A DNA stretch of 64,000 nucleotides from positions 17,869,127 to 17,933,126 of the forward strand of contig NC_088297.1 of assembly GCF_032854445.1 (NCBI RefSeq), read 5' to 3'. This document shows positions 30,587-42,455 of this stretch, one piece after another. The position numbers and the translations under genes are program-made. The notes beneath the pieces were generated by a model. It had not been told where the DNA came from. It ran no database searches and was given only the letters and a program-made list of their open reading frames with translations. This stretch comes from Liolophura sinensis. Lineage: Eukaryota; Mollusca; Polyplacophora; Chitonida; Chitonidae. Position 1 is the first letter of the stretch. Each line of letters starts with the position of its first letter.

Positions 30587-31169
30587 ACCTATGAAAGCAG
30601 GTCAAAGGAGAAGAAAGGAAAATTATTGAGAGTTTTGGGTGCTTTCGCTGTGTGTTGCTTTAGTAGGCCTTTTGTGCTGAATTTTGGTGTCTTTTTATAG
30701 CCTCTGGCTTTGTTATATCATATCTCCAACGAGCACTTGTTTCAGTCCGAACTTGTATATTTAATATGTGCTCTTGTGTACACAGTGCTTATTAGTACAC
30801 GGACCCTGTCTGTGGAATTTTGTGTATATTTTGTCATACACTCAGTTATACTGTGGATTTTCCCTCTTATGAATATTGCCTCTGTGCATTTATGTCCATG
30901 TGGTTTTCAGCATTGTGGAATATATGCGTGCGTTTAGACTCGACACCGTTGTGCATGTAAGTACTTTAGTATTTGTATAGATATTGCTATCCTTTCTTGT
31001 TAAGCTTAAGTACTTTCGTATTTGTATAAGTCTTGTTATCTCTTCTTGTTAAACCTAATAAATTGTTGAAAAATAAAAGCTGCTGGTTTTCGTCACTTTT
31101 TTGTGCGGCTAAACTGTCGTGTATTTTGAACAAGCCATCTCTTTATAATACAGACAGTTTGGGTCGTAA
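30587..31169 (+). other. region downstream of heat-shock promoter, possible solo LTR
   Basis: No long open frame. A unit AAGTACTTT(A/C)GTATTTGTATA occurs twice (about 30,960-31,030), with AATAAA-type signals at about 31,057 and 31,072. Promoter, short transcribed region, poly(A) signal and then GTTTGGGTCGTAACA would fit a retroelement LTR, but I found no matching second LTR or target duplication. Confidence 0.35.
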
Positions 31170-32277
31170 CAGTACGTGAAGGCGAAAATCCTCGATGGGG
31201 ATGGAGAGGTTGTGTATGACGGTAAGAATGTAGTTTCGACTAACCTGTGGCTGCATTCCCTGTGGCGACAGGTCGACGTCTCCCTGAACGATGAACTCAT
31301 CACCGCTTTCACCAACATGTACCCGTACCGTGCCTACTTGGAGACGTTGTTGTCTTACAGCGCAGAGGCCAAGAACACCCAGCTGTCCTCGGCCTTGTGG
31401 TACATGGACACCCCATGTTTGACGCGACGGATGAGACCAACACGGGGTTGGACGATCGGCTACAGCTCACGGCTCAAAGTCGTTCGGTTGACATGCTGGG
31501 GCACCTGCACTGCGACATGTTTCTGCAACGGCGTCACCTGCTGAACAACGTAACCGGCCGCATCCGTCTCACCCCGGCGAAGGACGTGTTTGTTTTGATG
31601 TTCGGTGATGAGGCTCTAGACTCCAAGACCCGCTTGGAGCAGGTGTTGATCTTTGTGCGTAAAGTCACAGTCACCAGCGGTGTTCATCTGGGGCATTTGA
31701 CAGATGGCCACACCCTCATGAACGAACAAAACCTATTTCTGGGCAGCTTACCGACACGTTTAGTGGTGGGGTGTGTGAGCAACACGGCTTTTGATGGGAA
31801 CTACGCTGAAAACCCGTTCCATTTCCAGCACTTGTACACAAATTTCGTCGCCTTGCATGTCGGCGGACGTCAAATTCCTGCCAAGCCCCTGACACCCGAA
31901 TTTGAGACCGGGATTTTCATAAGAAAGTACACGAACCTCTTTACCAACACGGGGAAAGTGTTTCACGACGAGGAGAACGCCATCCTTCGCACCCGTTCGC
32001 CGAAAGGCAACACGCTGTTTTGTTTCGACTTGACCCTAACCTTACGATGATGACCAACTAAACCTGGTGCAAAAAGGTGATTTGCGCCCGGAGATGCGGT
32101 TTGCCAAACCACTGCCGGAAACCATTAATGTGGTGTGCTACGCCGAATTCAGCAATATCATAGAAATTGACAAAAGCCGAAACGTTCTCTGTGAAAATCC
32201 AAAACAACAATTGCGACGTGTGGTACAGATGGACGTGTTTACCCGGGCACTCGAGACCACCTCCCTCACCCAGTGAC
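31170..32277 (+). pseudogene. capsid-like protein (F54H12.2-like family), element B
   Basis: Related to the invertebrate proteins annotated as F54H12.2-like. From what I know of Polinton-type elements, these are candidate double jelly-roll major capsid proteins. The first roughly 60 codons are missing. Readable parts are TNLWLHSLWRQVDVSLNDEL, MYPYRAYLETLLSYSAEAKN, SVDMLGHLHCDMFLQRRHLL, NLFLGSLPTRLVVGCVSNTA, FDGNYAENPFHFQHLYTNFV and GKVFHDEENAIL. Frame changes fall near 31,400 and 32,045. About 25 residues present in the copy at 46,150-47,189 are absent here. The gene runs towards the polymerase, as in copy C. The capsid role is inference from family knowledge. Confidence 0.65.
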
Positions 32278-32282
32278 CGACA

Positions 32283-32362
32283 CACCCTGCGCCTGCATCA
32301 TCAACACAGACACGTGCCTCCGCCCGGACTACATTCGGTAGCCGTCTTCATGGACACGTGGC
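32283..32362 (+). pseudogene. protease-like remnant (adenain type), element B
   Basis: After the capsid stop, about 25 codons across one frameshift read CACIINTDTCLRP and GLHSVAVFMDT. The pattern N-T-D, then G-x-H-x-VA-x-x-D, resembles the region around the active-site histidine of adenovirus-type cysteine proteases, which Polintons encode next to the capsid genes. The usual Trp after His is Ser here. It is cut off at the inversion breakpoint. Confidence 0.45.
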
Positions 32363-33955
32363 GGGTCCTCTACATTCCGATGGCGACGTGACGGAGAGAC
32401 GTTCGTCCCCCTCTGGCACCGCCACGCGCCTGGCTGATAAATGGCTGGACTGGCAGTCGCACCAGCTGGGGGTACCCATCCGCCACCGGCTGAACCCATA
32501 CCCAGAAGCGGGCCGACGGACGTCCACCGTCTTCCACGGTTCCACGGCTGCTATTACCACTACCACGGCTGTCACCTGAATCACCTACGCCAGGGGAAGC
32601 TGCACTACAACGACCGGCGGGGGTTGACCCTCCAAGACTTTCGCCGCGAAGTAGGAGCGAACAAAGCCTACATCCGCTCCCAGGGCTACCAGTTGGTGTC
32701 CATATGGGAGTGCGAGTTCCTTCGTCTGCGGAAAACAAAGCCGACCTTGCGCGCCTTCCGGCAAGGGAACGGCTTACCCCCGTCACAGCTACAGCCCAAG
32801 ACGCAGGCTCAGCTGGTAGAGGCTGTCGTCCAAGATCGGTTGTTTGCTTTGTCGAATGCGACATCCACGTGCCGGAGCATCTCAAAGCGGACTTGCGGAA
32901 TGTCCACCAATATTTAAAAACAGGGATGTGAGCCGGGGAGAACATAGGCCACACCATGGGTGGAGTTCGCGGAAGTAAATGACATCGTGCCTGGTTCTAG
33001 GCGTATGCTGATCGGGAGTATGTTTAGTACGGAAATTCTGCTGGCCACACCCTTGCTCCAGTGGTATCTCACTCACGGGTTGGTAGAGACCTGCGTCTAC
33101 CAAGTGATCGAGTACACGCCAATCCTTCGCGGACGTCGTCACCCCAAGCCCGGCGAGAGGAGGACACCGACCCTACCAAGGCCCTTATCGGGGAAACGAT
33201 GAGGTTGTTGGGAAATTCCAGCTATGGTAAAACCGTGACAAACCAAGACCCGGCATGTGGATGTGAAAATCTGTGACCTGACGAAAAGGAGGAAGTTACT
33301 GGAGAGTGAACGGTGCCGTACCGTCGGACCCAATCGACGACGACAACTTCGAAGTGGTGAGCAGCAAAAAGCACCATTCGTTAAAACCTACCCTTGCCAA
33401 ATAGGATGTATTTTTTACCAGTATGCCAAACTCCATATGTTGGAGTTTTAATATGATTTCATGACTCATTTTTAACAAGGCGGATTGGCAGTACTGCGAG
33501 ATGGACACGGGCGGTGTACGAGGCGGAGCGGGTCAAATCTTTACCCCGATACGACTATGATAAACGTACGCCGGGGCTCTTCAAAGTCCATTGGACAGGT
33601 GATGCTATCGTCAGTTTGTGTTCGAAGGCCTACTATTGCTACGGCGGGGAGTCGGAACAGTAAAGACAAGGTCTCTTGCGCAGGCGTTAGCGCTCGGGGC
33701 GTGGACAAGGACTTGTACCTCTCCGTTTGCGCGATCACCAAAGCGCGAGTGGTGTGAACCGCGGAATGCGTATGAGAGGGAACAGCATGTCTTCCTACAC
33801 CTAAACGAAAGACGCTTTTACTTATTTCTACGCAAAGCGGAAAGTACTGATGGACGGTGTGAGCACCACCTGCCTGGATGTTTGACCGGACGGTTGTAAA
33901 CCATGCCCGTTCTAATGTGCTGTCGTTGAAGACTAATAAAAAAAAAGTCACCACG
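32363..33955 (+). pseudogene. family B DNA polymerase, 3' half, inverted, element B
   Basis: Continues the polymerase from just after motif A. In order: the FHGCYYHYHGC insert (near 32,540), a region with DIHVPEHLKAD (near 32,870), EYTPI (near 33,115), motif B ALIGETMRLLGNSSYGKT (33,178-33,235), and the motif C region near 33,500, where EMDTGG stands in place of the catalytic DTDS. Four or more frame changes occur. An AATAAA lies at 33,937. On this strand it follows the capsid gene head to tail, whereas in copy C the two genes converge. This segment is therefore inverted relative to the 5' half at 34,032-35,898. Not functional. Confidence 0.8.
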
Positions 33956-34031
33956 GTATGCGAGTGTCATTGTCTCTTTATTCATTTTTACTTCATAACA
34001 TTTCGAACAGGAAAATGGGAAAGAACGTTAT
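33956..34031 (-). terminator. poly(A)-signal-bearing spacer at the inversion breakpoint
   Basis: On the minus strand the segment contains GAATAAAGAG (about 33,980). If the inversion is undone, this would fall just after the capsid/protease stop as its polyadenylation signal, with the polymerase signal (33,937) facing it. Confidence 0.35.
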
Positions 34032-35898
34032 TTAACAACCCACGGGCGGGTAGCATGGGTAGGCAAGGCAGGCCAAGTACAACGCGTTTACATCGAACCC
34101 AACGATCCGTTGACAGAGCTTACCTCCACGTGTACGGGTAACGCCTCGTCGTTCGTGGTACCGATGAAAGATGATGCCACCCACAATGTTTTTCTTGAAG
34201 CAGTCGTGCATGTCTTTGTCTTTCTCGCCGACGAGGGTGAATACGGAGCGCAAATCATGAAACAAGTAGCGGAGGGTGAGCCCTGGTATGCTAATACAGT
34301 CTTTGAAGACGTCGACGTGCATGGTTTAGTAAAACATCATCATCTTTTCCGCCGCCTCAATGAAGGGGATCACGTCCAGGTTGTTATACCACCGCAGTAA
34401 GTCTTTTACGGTACGCATGGCGTGCTTCCTCCACACCTCCTGCAGGGTCTTGTGTTCGGCAGGCTTGCACGGCTGGTGGGTCAGATCGTTATCAAAAGCG
34501 TAGCTGGGTGGAAGGGCCGTTTCCTCCAGACGAGCGAGCGAGTGAGTCTATGTAGTTGCAACAACATTTCCCTTTGGTGACGCGACAGTCGTAAGCTTTC
34601 ATCCACTTGTAACTGTAATTAGGGGCCAGGTAATTTCGAATGTCCAGAAATTTCAGTTGCGGCGTGCTGAGGGCCATGTGGTTATTGTTACGCTTAATAA
34701 CGTACTCCAAATCATCGCCCTTGACCAGGTGGGGGTAAAGCTGTTGCTTGATCAAGTTCAGGTCGTAGTTACCCGAGTTGAAGCCAAGGACGGGGAGCTG
34801 GTTGATATAGGCGACCAATTTGTCCCGCTCCCACCGAGTGTAAGACGGTTTGGTATCGTTGGGATCGAGGCGTTCGTCTAACTCGTCCAGGATGTAGGCA
34901 TAACGCTCCTTGAAATAGGCGCTACTGGTCTTGATGGTATTGAGGTAAGCCATCATCCGCTCGACGAGCGCGTGGGGATCGCCGGTAGAGATAAAGGACA
35001 CGGGCTGGTCGTAGTCCGGTGCATTGAAGTTCACGCTGACACTCATGGGGAAGTGTTGGGACGTCGATTTTGATGAGCCGGTCATCGCTTCGTCCACAGC
35101 GGCCAAGTACGCTTCGAAGTCATAACATGCTCGGTAAGGGAATATTCCGTCATCACCTTCCCGGAGGTAAATACCCATGTCCGCCAACACTTCGAAAATA
35201 GTGGGTTGATTGCGGAATACACCCCCTGGGTAATTTCGGCGAACTGCGTCGGTGCACGATTGACCCTGCTGTCGTAATTTCCATGGCGTATTAAGACTCT
35301 TACAACACACTTGGCAGATGAAAGACTGGGTGTAACTGCTCATGTCCTTGATGTAGCTGAAATGCTGATTGTACAGGGTTAACCGGATGGTGGGTGAAGT
35401 ATAGCGCTCTGCACTGCAATGGATGAGTTGCGCCGAGTACGACTTGTCCATGGGGACGAGTTGGTACACTTGGATGTTCACGTTAAACAGGCTTTCCACC
35501 GTGTCCAGCGCACTGAGAGGTACCCCGCGGAAATGCCTCAGCTCCATCTCCGCCGCCTCCACATACATGATGTGGTAAAGGCGAGCCTTGTGTTCGCAGT
35601 TTTTGGGGTTGGCCTGGTCCAGATGGACGGCCAGGCATCTAAACAAGCATAAATAATCCCTGTAAGGTCAATTATCTCCATCCCCCCCCACCAATGTGTG
35701 CAGCCCCTTGTTCTCCGCCAGGTAAGGCGGCAACGCTATCCCACCCTCACCGATGGGTTGATGGGGAAGTTTGTGCACAAAAAACAACACTTTGGTGAGT
35801 AGGTCCACGACCCATTTCGTCTCGGGCCGTTGTTTTTGAGGTCAGGCGAGTGGACCTTGGCTGGGGAGATGCTGGTTGAGAAGTTCACGCATTCCGTT
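34032..35898 (-). pseudogene. family B DNA polymerase, 5' half, element B
   Basis: Minus strand. A 384-codon open frame (35,646-34,492) keeps the exonuclease domain intact, including the internal finger ICQVCCKSL, ExoI YDFEAY (near 35,121), ExoII FNSGNYDLN and CCCNYIDS. Frame breaks follow, then HVDVFKDCISIPGLTLRYLF and motif A DVNALY (near 34,075). Above 35,646 the frame is damaged but recognisable to 35,898, where the repeat block begins. It differs from element A by many substitutions, so A and B are separate insertions of related elements. Confidence 0.85.
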
Positions 35899-36484
35899 TA
35901 AACATGTGCGCTTAGATGAGCCATACAGCGCCAAAGGCTGGTGCCTGTCTATAGCCGTGTCAACAAGCGCACCAGAGTTATTCCCCCCTGAAATTCTCTT
36001 TCACAAATGGTATTGCTGATTCTGATGTACAAAATATGGCATGGATTTATACTGCATCGTATGAAAAATATGTCAGTTTTAGTCGACGGCATTCAGGTCC
36101 AGCGTTACGTTGTGCAAAAAACATCAGTTGAGTTCTGGAAAAACACCTAGGCTATCTTTAAACGTGTGGGCTTCGAAGAGCCACACAGCGCCATCTATGA
36201 TGCTTAAAAATTGTTTTATTAAATTTTACATAGAAAAGGCACCAAATCCAGAGAATATGACCACAGAAGCATGTTAGGCAACATATAGGTAAAAAAATAA
36301 GCTTATAACTTGGAAGCATACGGTTATGTAACATTCGCTGTGCCACTGTGCAAGCCCTTCACCAGTTAATCACAAGTATCGAAAAATGTACCATTTATAG
36401 TACGAAACTGGACAGCTGAAAATGACACAAATCCAACGAATATACTATCGCTGACATCCATTTGACAACAGGCATTGTCCTATG

Positions 36485-36544
<60 letters not shown>

Positions 36545-38330
36545 CGAGACAAATTTCTTTACTCACCCTGTTTGCAACCAGGGAAATCATGTGGTCTCTA
36601 GCTTCTGGATTGTCTGATAGAATAGCCTATCATGTCACATAATTATCTGTCGGTATCGGCAGTCACTTTTTCATGTATGTGCAGAAGCGAAGAGCGGCGG
36701 GTATTCGAGATGGAGTTTGCTTCAAAATATGTCTTCAATTATGGTGACTGCGATGAGGAATCTGTGTCGGATGAAGAGTTCTATCAAGGGATGAGTCTTT
36801 CGTAAGGCAACTGCTTGTAATTGTCACCATCTGATCGATTGCACTGACTGGCGAACATGACGGCAAGTGGGCATAGATTATCTATACATCGCCATGTATG
36901 ATGTCCAATAATTGTTGTTTTATTCAATTTTACATAGAAAAACACGAAATCCAGAGAATCTGACCACAGAAACGTGTTAGGCAACATATAGGTAAAAAAA
37001 TAAGCTGATAACTTGGAGGCATACGGTTATGTAGCACTCGCTGTGCCACTGCGAAAGCAGTTCACCAGTAAATCTCAAGTATCGAAAAATTGAATGATTC
37101 ATACTACGAAATACAGCATGTGTTTATACACAGCGAGTGTTCGGCTTATACCAGTATTCTTGGTCACGGGCAAATTGTGCCTCCCGACTGGCTAGATTTT
37201 ATGTGTCTAGCTCGTTAGCTGATTATGTAACATATTCTGATATGACACAGGTGGCGTTCTCCGACCATGCTTGCGTCTATGGATTGTCTTATAGAACAGC
37301 TTATCATGTCACACAACTATCTACTGGTATCGGTAGTCATACTTTTTCATGTATCTGCAGAAGCGAATAGCGGTGGGTGATGACCTAGCAAGCATTATGG
37401 CAAGTGGGCTAAGAAGAGCCGTACACAGCCATCTATGATGCCCAATGATTATTGTTTTTATTAAATTTTACATAGAAAAGGCACCAAATCCAGAGAATAT
37501 GACCACGAAGCATGTTAGGCAACATATAGGTCAAAAAATAAGCTTATAACTTGGAGGCATACGGCTATGTAACACTCGCTGTGCCACTGCGAAAGCAGTT
37601 CACCAGTAAATCTCAAGTACCTAAAATTGAACCATTCATGGTACGAAGTACGGCATGTGTTTATTCTAAAGCGAGAGTGTTAGTTGACGGCCTTCACGTC
37701 TAGCGTTATGTTGTACAAAAAACATCACGTGAGTTCTGCAAAAAACACCTAGGCTATATAGAAAGCTAAAACTGACACAAATCCAACAAATACGCTACTG
37801 TTGACATCGATTTGACAATAGGCATTGTCCTGTGTACTATTTTATTTTATTTTTTTTGCGAGACGAATTTCTTCACCCACCCTGTTTGCAACCAGAGAAA
37901 TCATGTGGTCTCTAGCTTCTGTATTGTCTTATAGAAGAGCTATCATGTCACACAACTATCTACTGGTATCGGCAGTCATACTATTTCCTGAATGTGCAGA
38001 AGCAAATAGCGGCAGGTGATGACCTAGCGGGCGTGATAGCAAGTGGGCATAGATTAGCCCTACAGTGCCATCTATGATGTCCAATAATTATTGTTTTATT
38101 TAATTTTACATAAAAAAACGCCAAATCCAGATAATCTGATCACAGAAACATGTTAGGCAACAATAGGTAAAAAATAAGCTTATAACTTGGAGGCATACGG
38201 TTATGTAACACTGCGAAAGCAGTTCACGGAAAAGCAGTTCTCAAGTACTGAAAATTGAACAATTCATTGTACGAAATACGGCATGTGTTTATACTACAGC
38301 AAGTGTTCCGCTATAGCAACTGAGAAACAA
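35899..38330 (-). repeat. R repeat block, element B (three to four units)
   Basis: Repeats of a roughly 700-bp unit. Marker strings: TAGGTAAAAAAATAAGCT with TTGGAGGCATACGGTTA near 36,290, 36,990, 37,535 and 38,170; AAAAACACCTAGGCTAT near 36,135 and 37,740; AGGCATTGTCCT near 36,472 and 37,822. An (AT)n run lies at 36,487-36,541. Related units occur inverted at 55,840-56,515 and direct at 62,210-63,330. The end nearest the zinc-finger exon matches the start of the intron in copy D, so R is at least partly intron of this element group. No coding frame is conserved. Confidence 0.8.
36487..36541. repeat. (AT)n microsatellite
   Basis: About 27 AT dinucleotides, uninterrupted, inside the R block. 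Confidence 0.95.
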
Positions 38331-38453
38331 AAGTCCGTGTTTTTTAAGTGATGCGTCCGCACTAGACGGGGTCATCGCCGCGTAGCCGTGTGGTATAAAC
38401 CGTTCGGCTTTTACCAAACAAACGTGTGTTGTGTGGGTGGATGTGTGACTTAC

Positions 38454-38841
38454 CTTTCCGTGTCCATCACGCCGATGCACGCGACAATCCCATAACTGGT
38501 AAAAGTCTTGTCACACTCTTCGCATATGTACAACCGTTCGTTGTTTTTTTCATGTTGCCGCTGGTGGCGAACCAAATGGCTCCGGCGGGGAAACGTCCGC
38601 CCGCAGGTCGGGCACGTGAACCTCTCCCCCCTCGGCGTGCCTGATGTGTCCTCTCATGACGCAACCAGTTGTCCCGCCGGGAAAAGTGCCTGGGGCACTT
38701 ATCGCAGGTAAACTGCGACCTCTCCCCGTCGGAGTGATGCGCCTGTGTCATGGTGCAGCCAGGCGTCCCGCCGGGAAAAGCACCTGGCACACGTACCGCA
38801 GGTACACTTCCTCTGTCCTTCACCTCCTTGAAGTAATCCAT
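38454..38841 (-). pseudogene. C2H2 zinc-finger exon of element B
   Basis: Minus strand from ATG 38,841 (MDYFKEVKDRG). The fingers are [59 protein letters not shown] and a degenerate fourth, [10 protein letters not shown] with [14 protein letters not shown]. The exon ends at GGAAAG|GTAAGT (38,454), the same position and codon phase as in element A. Two or three frame changes break it. The arrangement next to the terminal repeat and before the polymerase is the same as in copies A and D. Confidence 0.75.
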
Positions 38842-38889
38842 GATGGTAGCGTCGTACTCTCCGGGGTGAACGTGGTCTGGTGTTGTCTA

Positions 38890-39655
38890 GTCGGAATAAG
38901 CATCTCTCTCTTAACACACCTTTTTTTATCCTCTCAGCGCGAACGTCAACGAAACTCAGGTGCCAAAACCACACAATGACCCCATTGGTCAGTTTTGGTG
39001 CGAATGGCGCTTATCCATTGGTCAGTTTTGGCGCGACATGGAGCTGTTGGAGCTGCTCAATTCAACTTTACAAGCCGACGTTTTGCTACCTTCTCGGTCA
39101 TTTGTCAGTCAACGCGGACGTCAACGAAACACGCTGTTGACGTCACGCGGATCGTCCCGCAAAAATATTTCACAGGAATATACCTGTTGTCAAAATGGAT
39201 GTCAGTAATACTATACACACTGTTGCAATGTTATACTATACAATATTATACTATACAATGTTATAATATACAATGTTATTTTGCTCCCCTCTCGACCCAC
39301 GGTTTCCTCATCCTCCTCGCTCATTGGACCACGCACCGAGGCCCGTCAGCGCGAACGTCCACCAAATTCAGGCGCCAAAAATCGGGCGATCACCCCATTG
39401 GTCAGTTTCGACGCGAATCGAGCTCACCCATTGGTCAGTTTTGGCGCGACATGGAGCTGAAGGAGCTACTCAACCCAACTTTTTAAGCCAACGTTGAGTT
39501 TTGGTGCGACAAATGGTTGCTCCTTTCGCGCTCAATGGTCAGTCGACGCGGAACGAAACCCGCTGGTGATGTCACGCGGACTTAACGAGCTCCACCTCCC
39601 AATGCTGCCTCCTCCACCTCCCCAATAAGACACCTTCGTAACATTATATACTACT
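38890..39655 (-). repeat. element B right terminal repeat, internally duplicated
   Basis: Similar to the element A terminal repeat over CAACTTTACAAGCCGACGTT and the flanking CCAAT/E2F-like module. Two tandem modules, about 38,938-39,150 and 39,349-39,560, each start CGCGAACGTC. CCATTGGTCAGTTTTGG-type motifs sit at about 38,983, 39,014, 39,396 and 39,430. The end is CTCCACCTCCCCAATAAGAC then ATATACTACT. Confidence 0.8.
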
Positions 39656-39850
39656 CAGGCTCATCCAGAAGTAATTTCAGCTCTGCTTCTTGAATAGGCC
39701 GGAATTGATCGTTGGCCACGGAGCCCATTTTCAATCGGTTACCGACACAGCTTGTCTTGCCGTTGTTGTCACGTAACTCGAACAATACGACTTCCGAGGC
39801 GAGCTATCTCGGTCGTGTTCTTCTTCATTGATCTCGTTGGTATCGAACCA
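39656..39850 (-). pseudogene. coding-like fragment at the element B insertion point
   Basis: Minus strand. After an acceptor-like ATTTCAG one frame reads FQHYWFDTNEINEEEHD, and after a frame change another reads VVLFELRDNNGKTSCVGNRL then FRPIQEAELKLLLDEPE, right up to the terminal repeat of element B. I do not recognise the protein. It could be a host exon or an older transposon gene into which element B inserted. Confidence 0.35.
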
Positions 39851-42023
39851 ATAATGTTGAAACAGCTGAAATAAAACATTATCATTTCTGAGAAGTTTGA
39901 GATGAAATTTGTTTAGTAAGTGTTTTTATGGGTGTCCATGCAGTAGTTTATGATGAGCGTGTATGTTACTTGATTTAGTTTACCGGCCCATTGTAGCCGA
40001 CTCCTGGGTAATGTTGTTTATATACTTAACCGGTCTGTCATTCTGGCCTCGTTTCCGTGCTAACGATTTCTTCTGTAAACTGCACTCCGGGCATTTTTCT
40101 GTAGGGTTTATGTATCTCCATAGAGGATTATTCCGTGAAAATAGTCTCCAAGTTCTGGCCTTCGTTCTTATTGGGTGCCAGAAATTTTAGTACCATTGGT
40201 CCATACTATTTTATCAAGGTGCTGAAATAATCTAAACGTTGGAACGTCTTATATGGGTGGCTAAAATTAAGTTCTTTCCAAGCTTAGATCAGGTCCTGTC
40301 ATGTATGTGTATATGAGCTTAATCTAACATAGGCGAGATTGTCTATATCCGTCTAATAGGTAACATACTGGTAGGTCCTATTAACTGTGTAAACAGCGTA
40401 TGAGTGTTGTACATCTTTATAAGGGTATACCAATATTCACATAATGTACACCTATTCGCATGGGAGATATTATGTTTTACTTAGGTCCAGTTATATACCC
40501 TGTCCATAAACGTTTGTCTGATATAGATTCATAATGACGGATATTTTCATGGTTATGGGTGATTTTGTTTTTTGTTTTGCTTTTGAATGGTTTAGTCTAA
40601 TTTGGTATAGGTCACAATCAGTGTAGTTATAGTATATGGGGATGCATTATGTATCATTATAATCCATCAGGTGAATTGTCGAGTCAGCCTGAAGGTTTTA
40701 ATTTATACTTGTAAGTCCTGTAAGACCTTTGTGTATGGAAAATATATGAAAGGTAAATAACTTAACTGATTTGTCCTGGCAAATTATTTTCATCGTCTGG
40801 AAGTACCATCTGTACCATTGGACATGTTTTATTTATACAGAAGTGCTAAGAGCATGTACAAACAGATATTTCGTTGCATTTTTCGCCAGGGTGGGCACAT
40901 TTAGTGTAGCTATTATGGATATGCTGTGTTGAACATATACACCAATGGCTTGACGTACACCATTTAATTGAATGGAGCTCGTCGCCATAAAACTACAGCT
41001 ATCATCATCACCAATCTGCATAGAGATTCAAACATTTGCATTCTCCTCACGCCCTTGAATGTCAACCATCGGATCTGTATGGTGGTGTTCAGAGGCGTGT
41101 GGACTGTTTCATGTCAGCATTTAGTAGACGCGGCATATTGCAGTGCTGTCTAGAACCATGCAGTACTACACATATCGCTGAGCCATGTTACCTCTGCTCA
41201 CTTCTGTTGTGAGATAAGTTTCATGTTGAATACTGCACTACATTATAAGAAAATATTCAAACCTGCTGTCACCCTGATACATTGATTTGCTTTTAAACTG
41301 AATACTTTTCTAAAATTGAAATGCTGTATAAAAATTTAACATGCTAATTCCAGCATGGTGACAGTGGTGGAAGTGTGAAAACATTCAGAATGCTAGGTTA
41401 AGCATTCTGCGGTTTAAGAACTTCAACAGTTTATATAAACAGACAGTGCAGTAATCTACCATTATCTTCAACACTTCGTTTGTGTCTATCACGCATTTTA
41501 TGTTTAAAGTCTTTTAATGTAACATTTTGTACCTTCCATGTTGTCCTTCCTCGATTTAATAGTATTAAGGTGTGGGCAATCATATTTTACACCATTTATC
41601 AGCTTAACGCTTATAGAGAGTGTTGACATTCTGACACTTGCTTTTATATCGCAAGGATTATAGAATCACCTTGAACGGAAATGTTACCGCACTTAAATTA
41701 AAAGTATGTACTGAACAGTGTAACAACGACAACATAATTTCTAATGAACAACAAAGTAGTAAGGGTCAAACATCAGTGAAAACATGAGTTATCATTGTAC
41801 CTAGCTTATAAACCGTCTTTTGGTTGACCGAGCCGTTCACATCTTTCTGTGCGAGTGTCAATTCTGTTCTTAGCTAAAGATATTATGTTACCTGCAATTG
41901 CCGAGAACACAATCTTATCCACTCCGCACAGAATTCATTAAAAGACAGGCCCTAGGTGGCCAGCATTTTAGGCTACCGGTGATGGTTTTCCGCTTGACTG
42001 CCTATTTACCTGTAGAAGGACAA
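39851..42023. other. no gene seen
   Basis: AT-rich sequence without convincing coding frames or repeats I can name. Confidence 0.45.
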
Positions 42024-42455
42024 CTTCCGTTTTTCGATAGGGTAGTTCTGTGTATTTTAGGGTGTAAAGTCTTTTTTTGCTGCTAGCCTGCCGTTTTTTA
42101 GTGTACAGGTGCATACTTGATATTAAAATGATGGAAATTGTCCAAGCTTTGGGCAGGTATGAGTTTTAATGATAAAACTTTGAAATTCTGGGCGAGAGGA
42201 CACAAGGAGACAGGTGGTGATGAGGCTGCGACTGACGTCCCCATGGCGTTGCTAGGCATCCCTCCCAGCTGCCGGCATAAAAAGGCCCAGATTTTGACGA
42301 TCAACCTATGTCAAGATTTTTATGGCTTCTTTCTCACAGGCTGGACCAGTTATGCACCAAAGCTGATTGGCCACGGAATGTTTGGGACTGAACTACAGCG
42401 CTAAACGTTAACATTGTCGCTTATGGAAAACTAATGGGGGTCTGTGGCCTGATCT
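42024..42455 (+). mobile_element. MITE-like repeat, copy 1 (left end truncated)
   Basis: About 90 percent identical to 44,230-44,725 and ends in the same TAATGGGGGTCTGTGGCC. The left terminal repeat is absent. An 88-codon frame is shared by both copies, but the differences between them do not favour synonymous sites, so I do not call it a gene. Confidence 0.7.

Larger units (their letters stand above)
31170..39655 (-). mobile_element. element B: second Polinton-like copy, left-truncated and rearranged
   Basis: Its right end is ATATACTACT at 39,655, the same ACTACT terminus as element A. Its left end is lost inside the capsid gene at 31,170. Contents are: capsid-like gene (+), protease-like scrap (+), polymerase 3' half inverted (+), polymerase 5' half (-), repeat block, zinc-finger exon (-) and terminal repeat. 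Confidence 0.75.

Noticed and set aside
30267-31169. Complete solo LTR
   Set aside because: No matching second LTR and no target duplication; kept only as a possibility.
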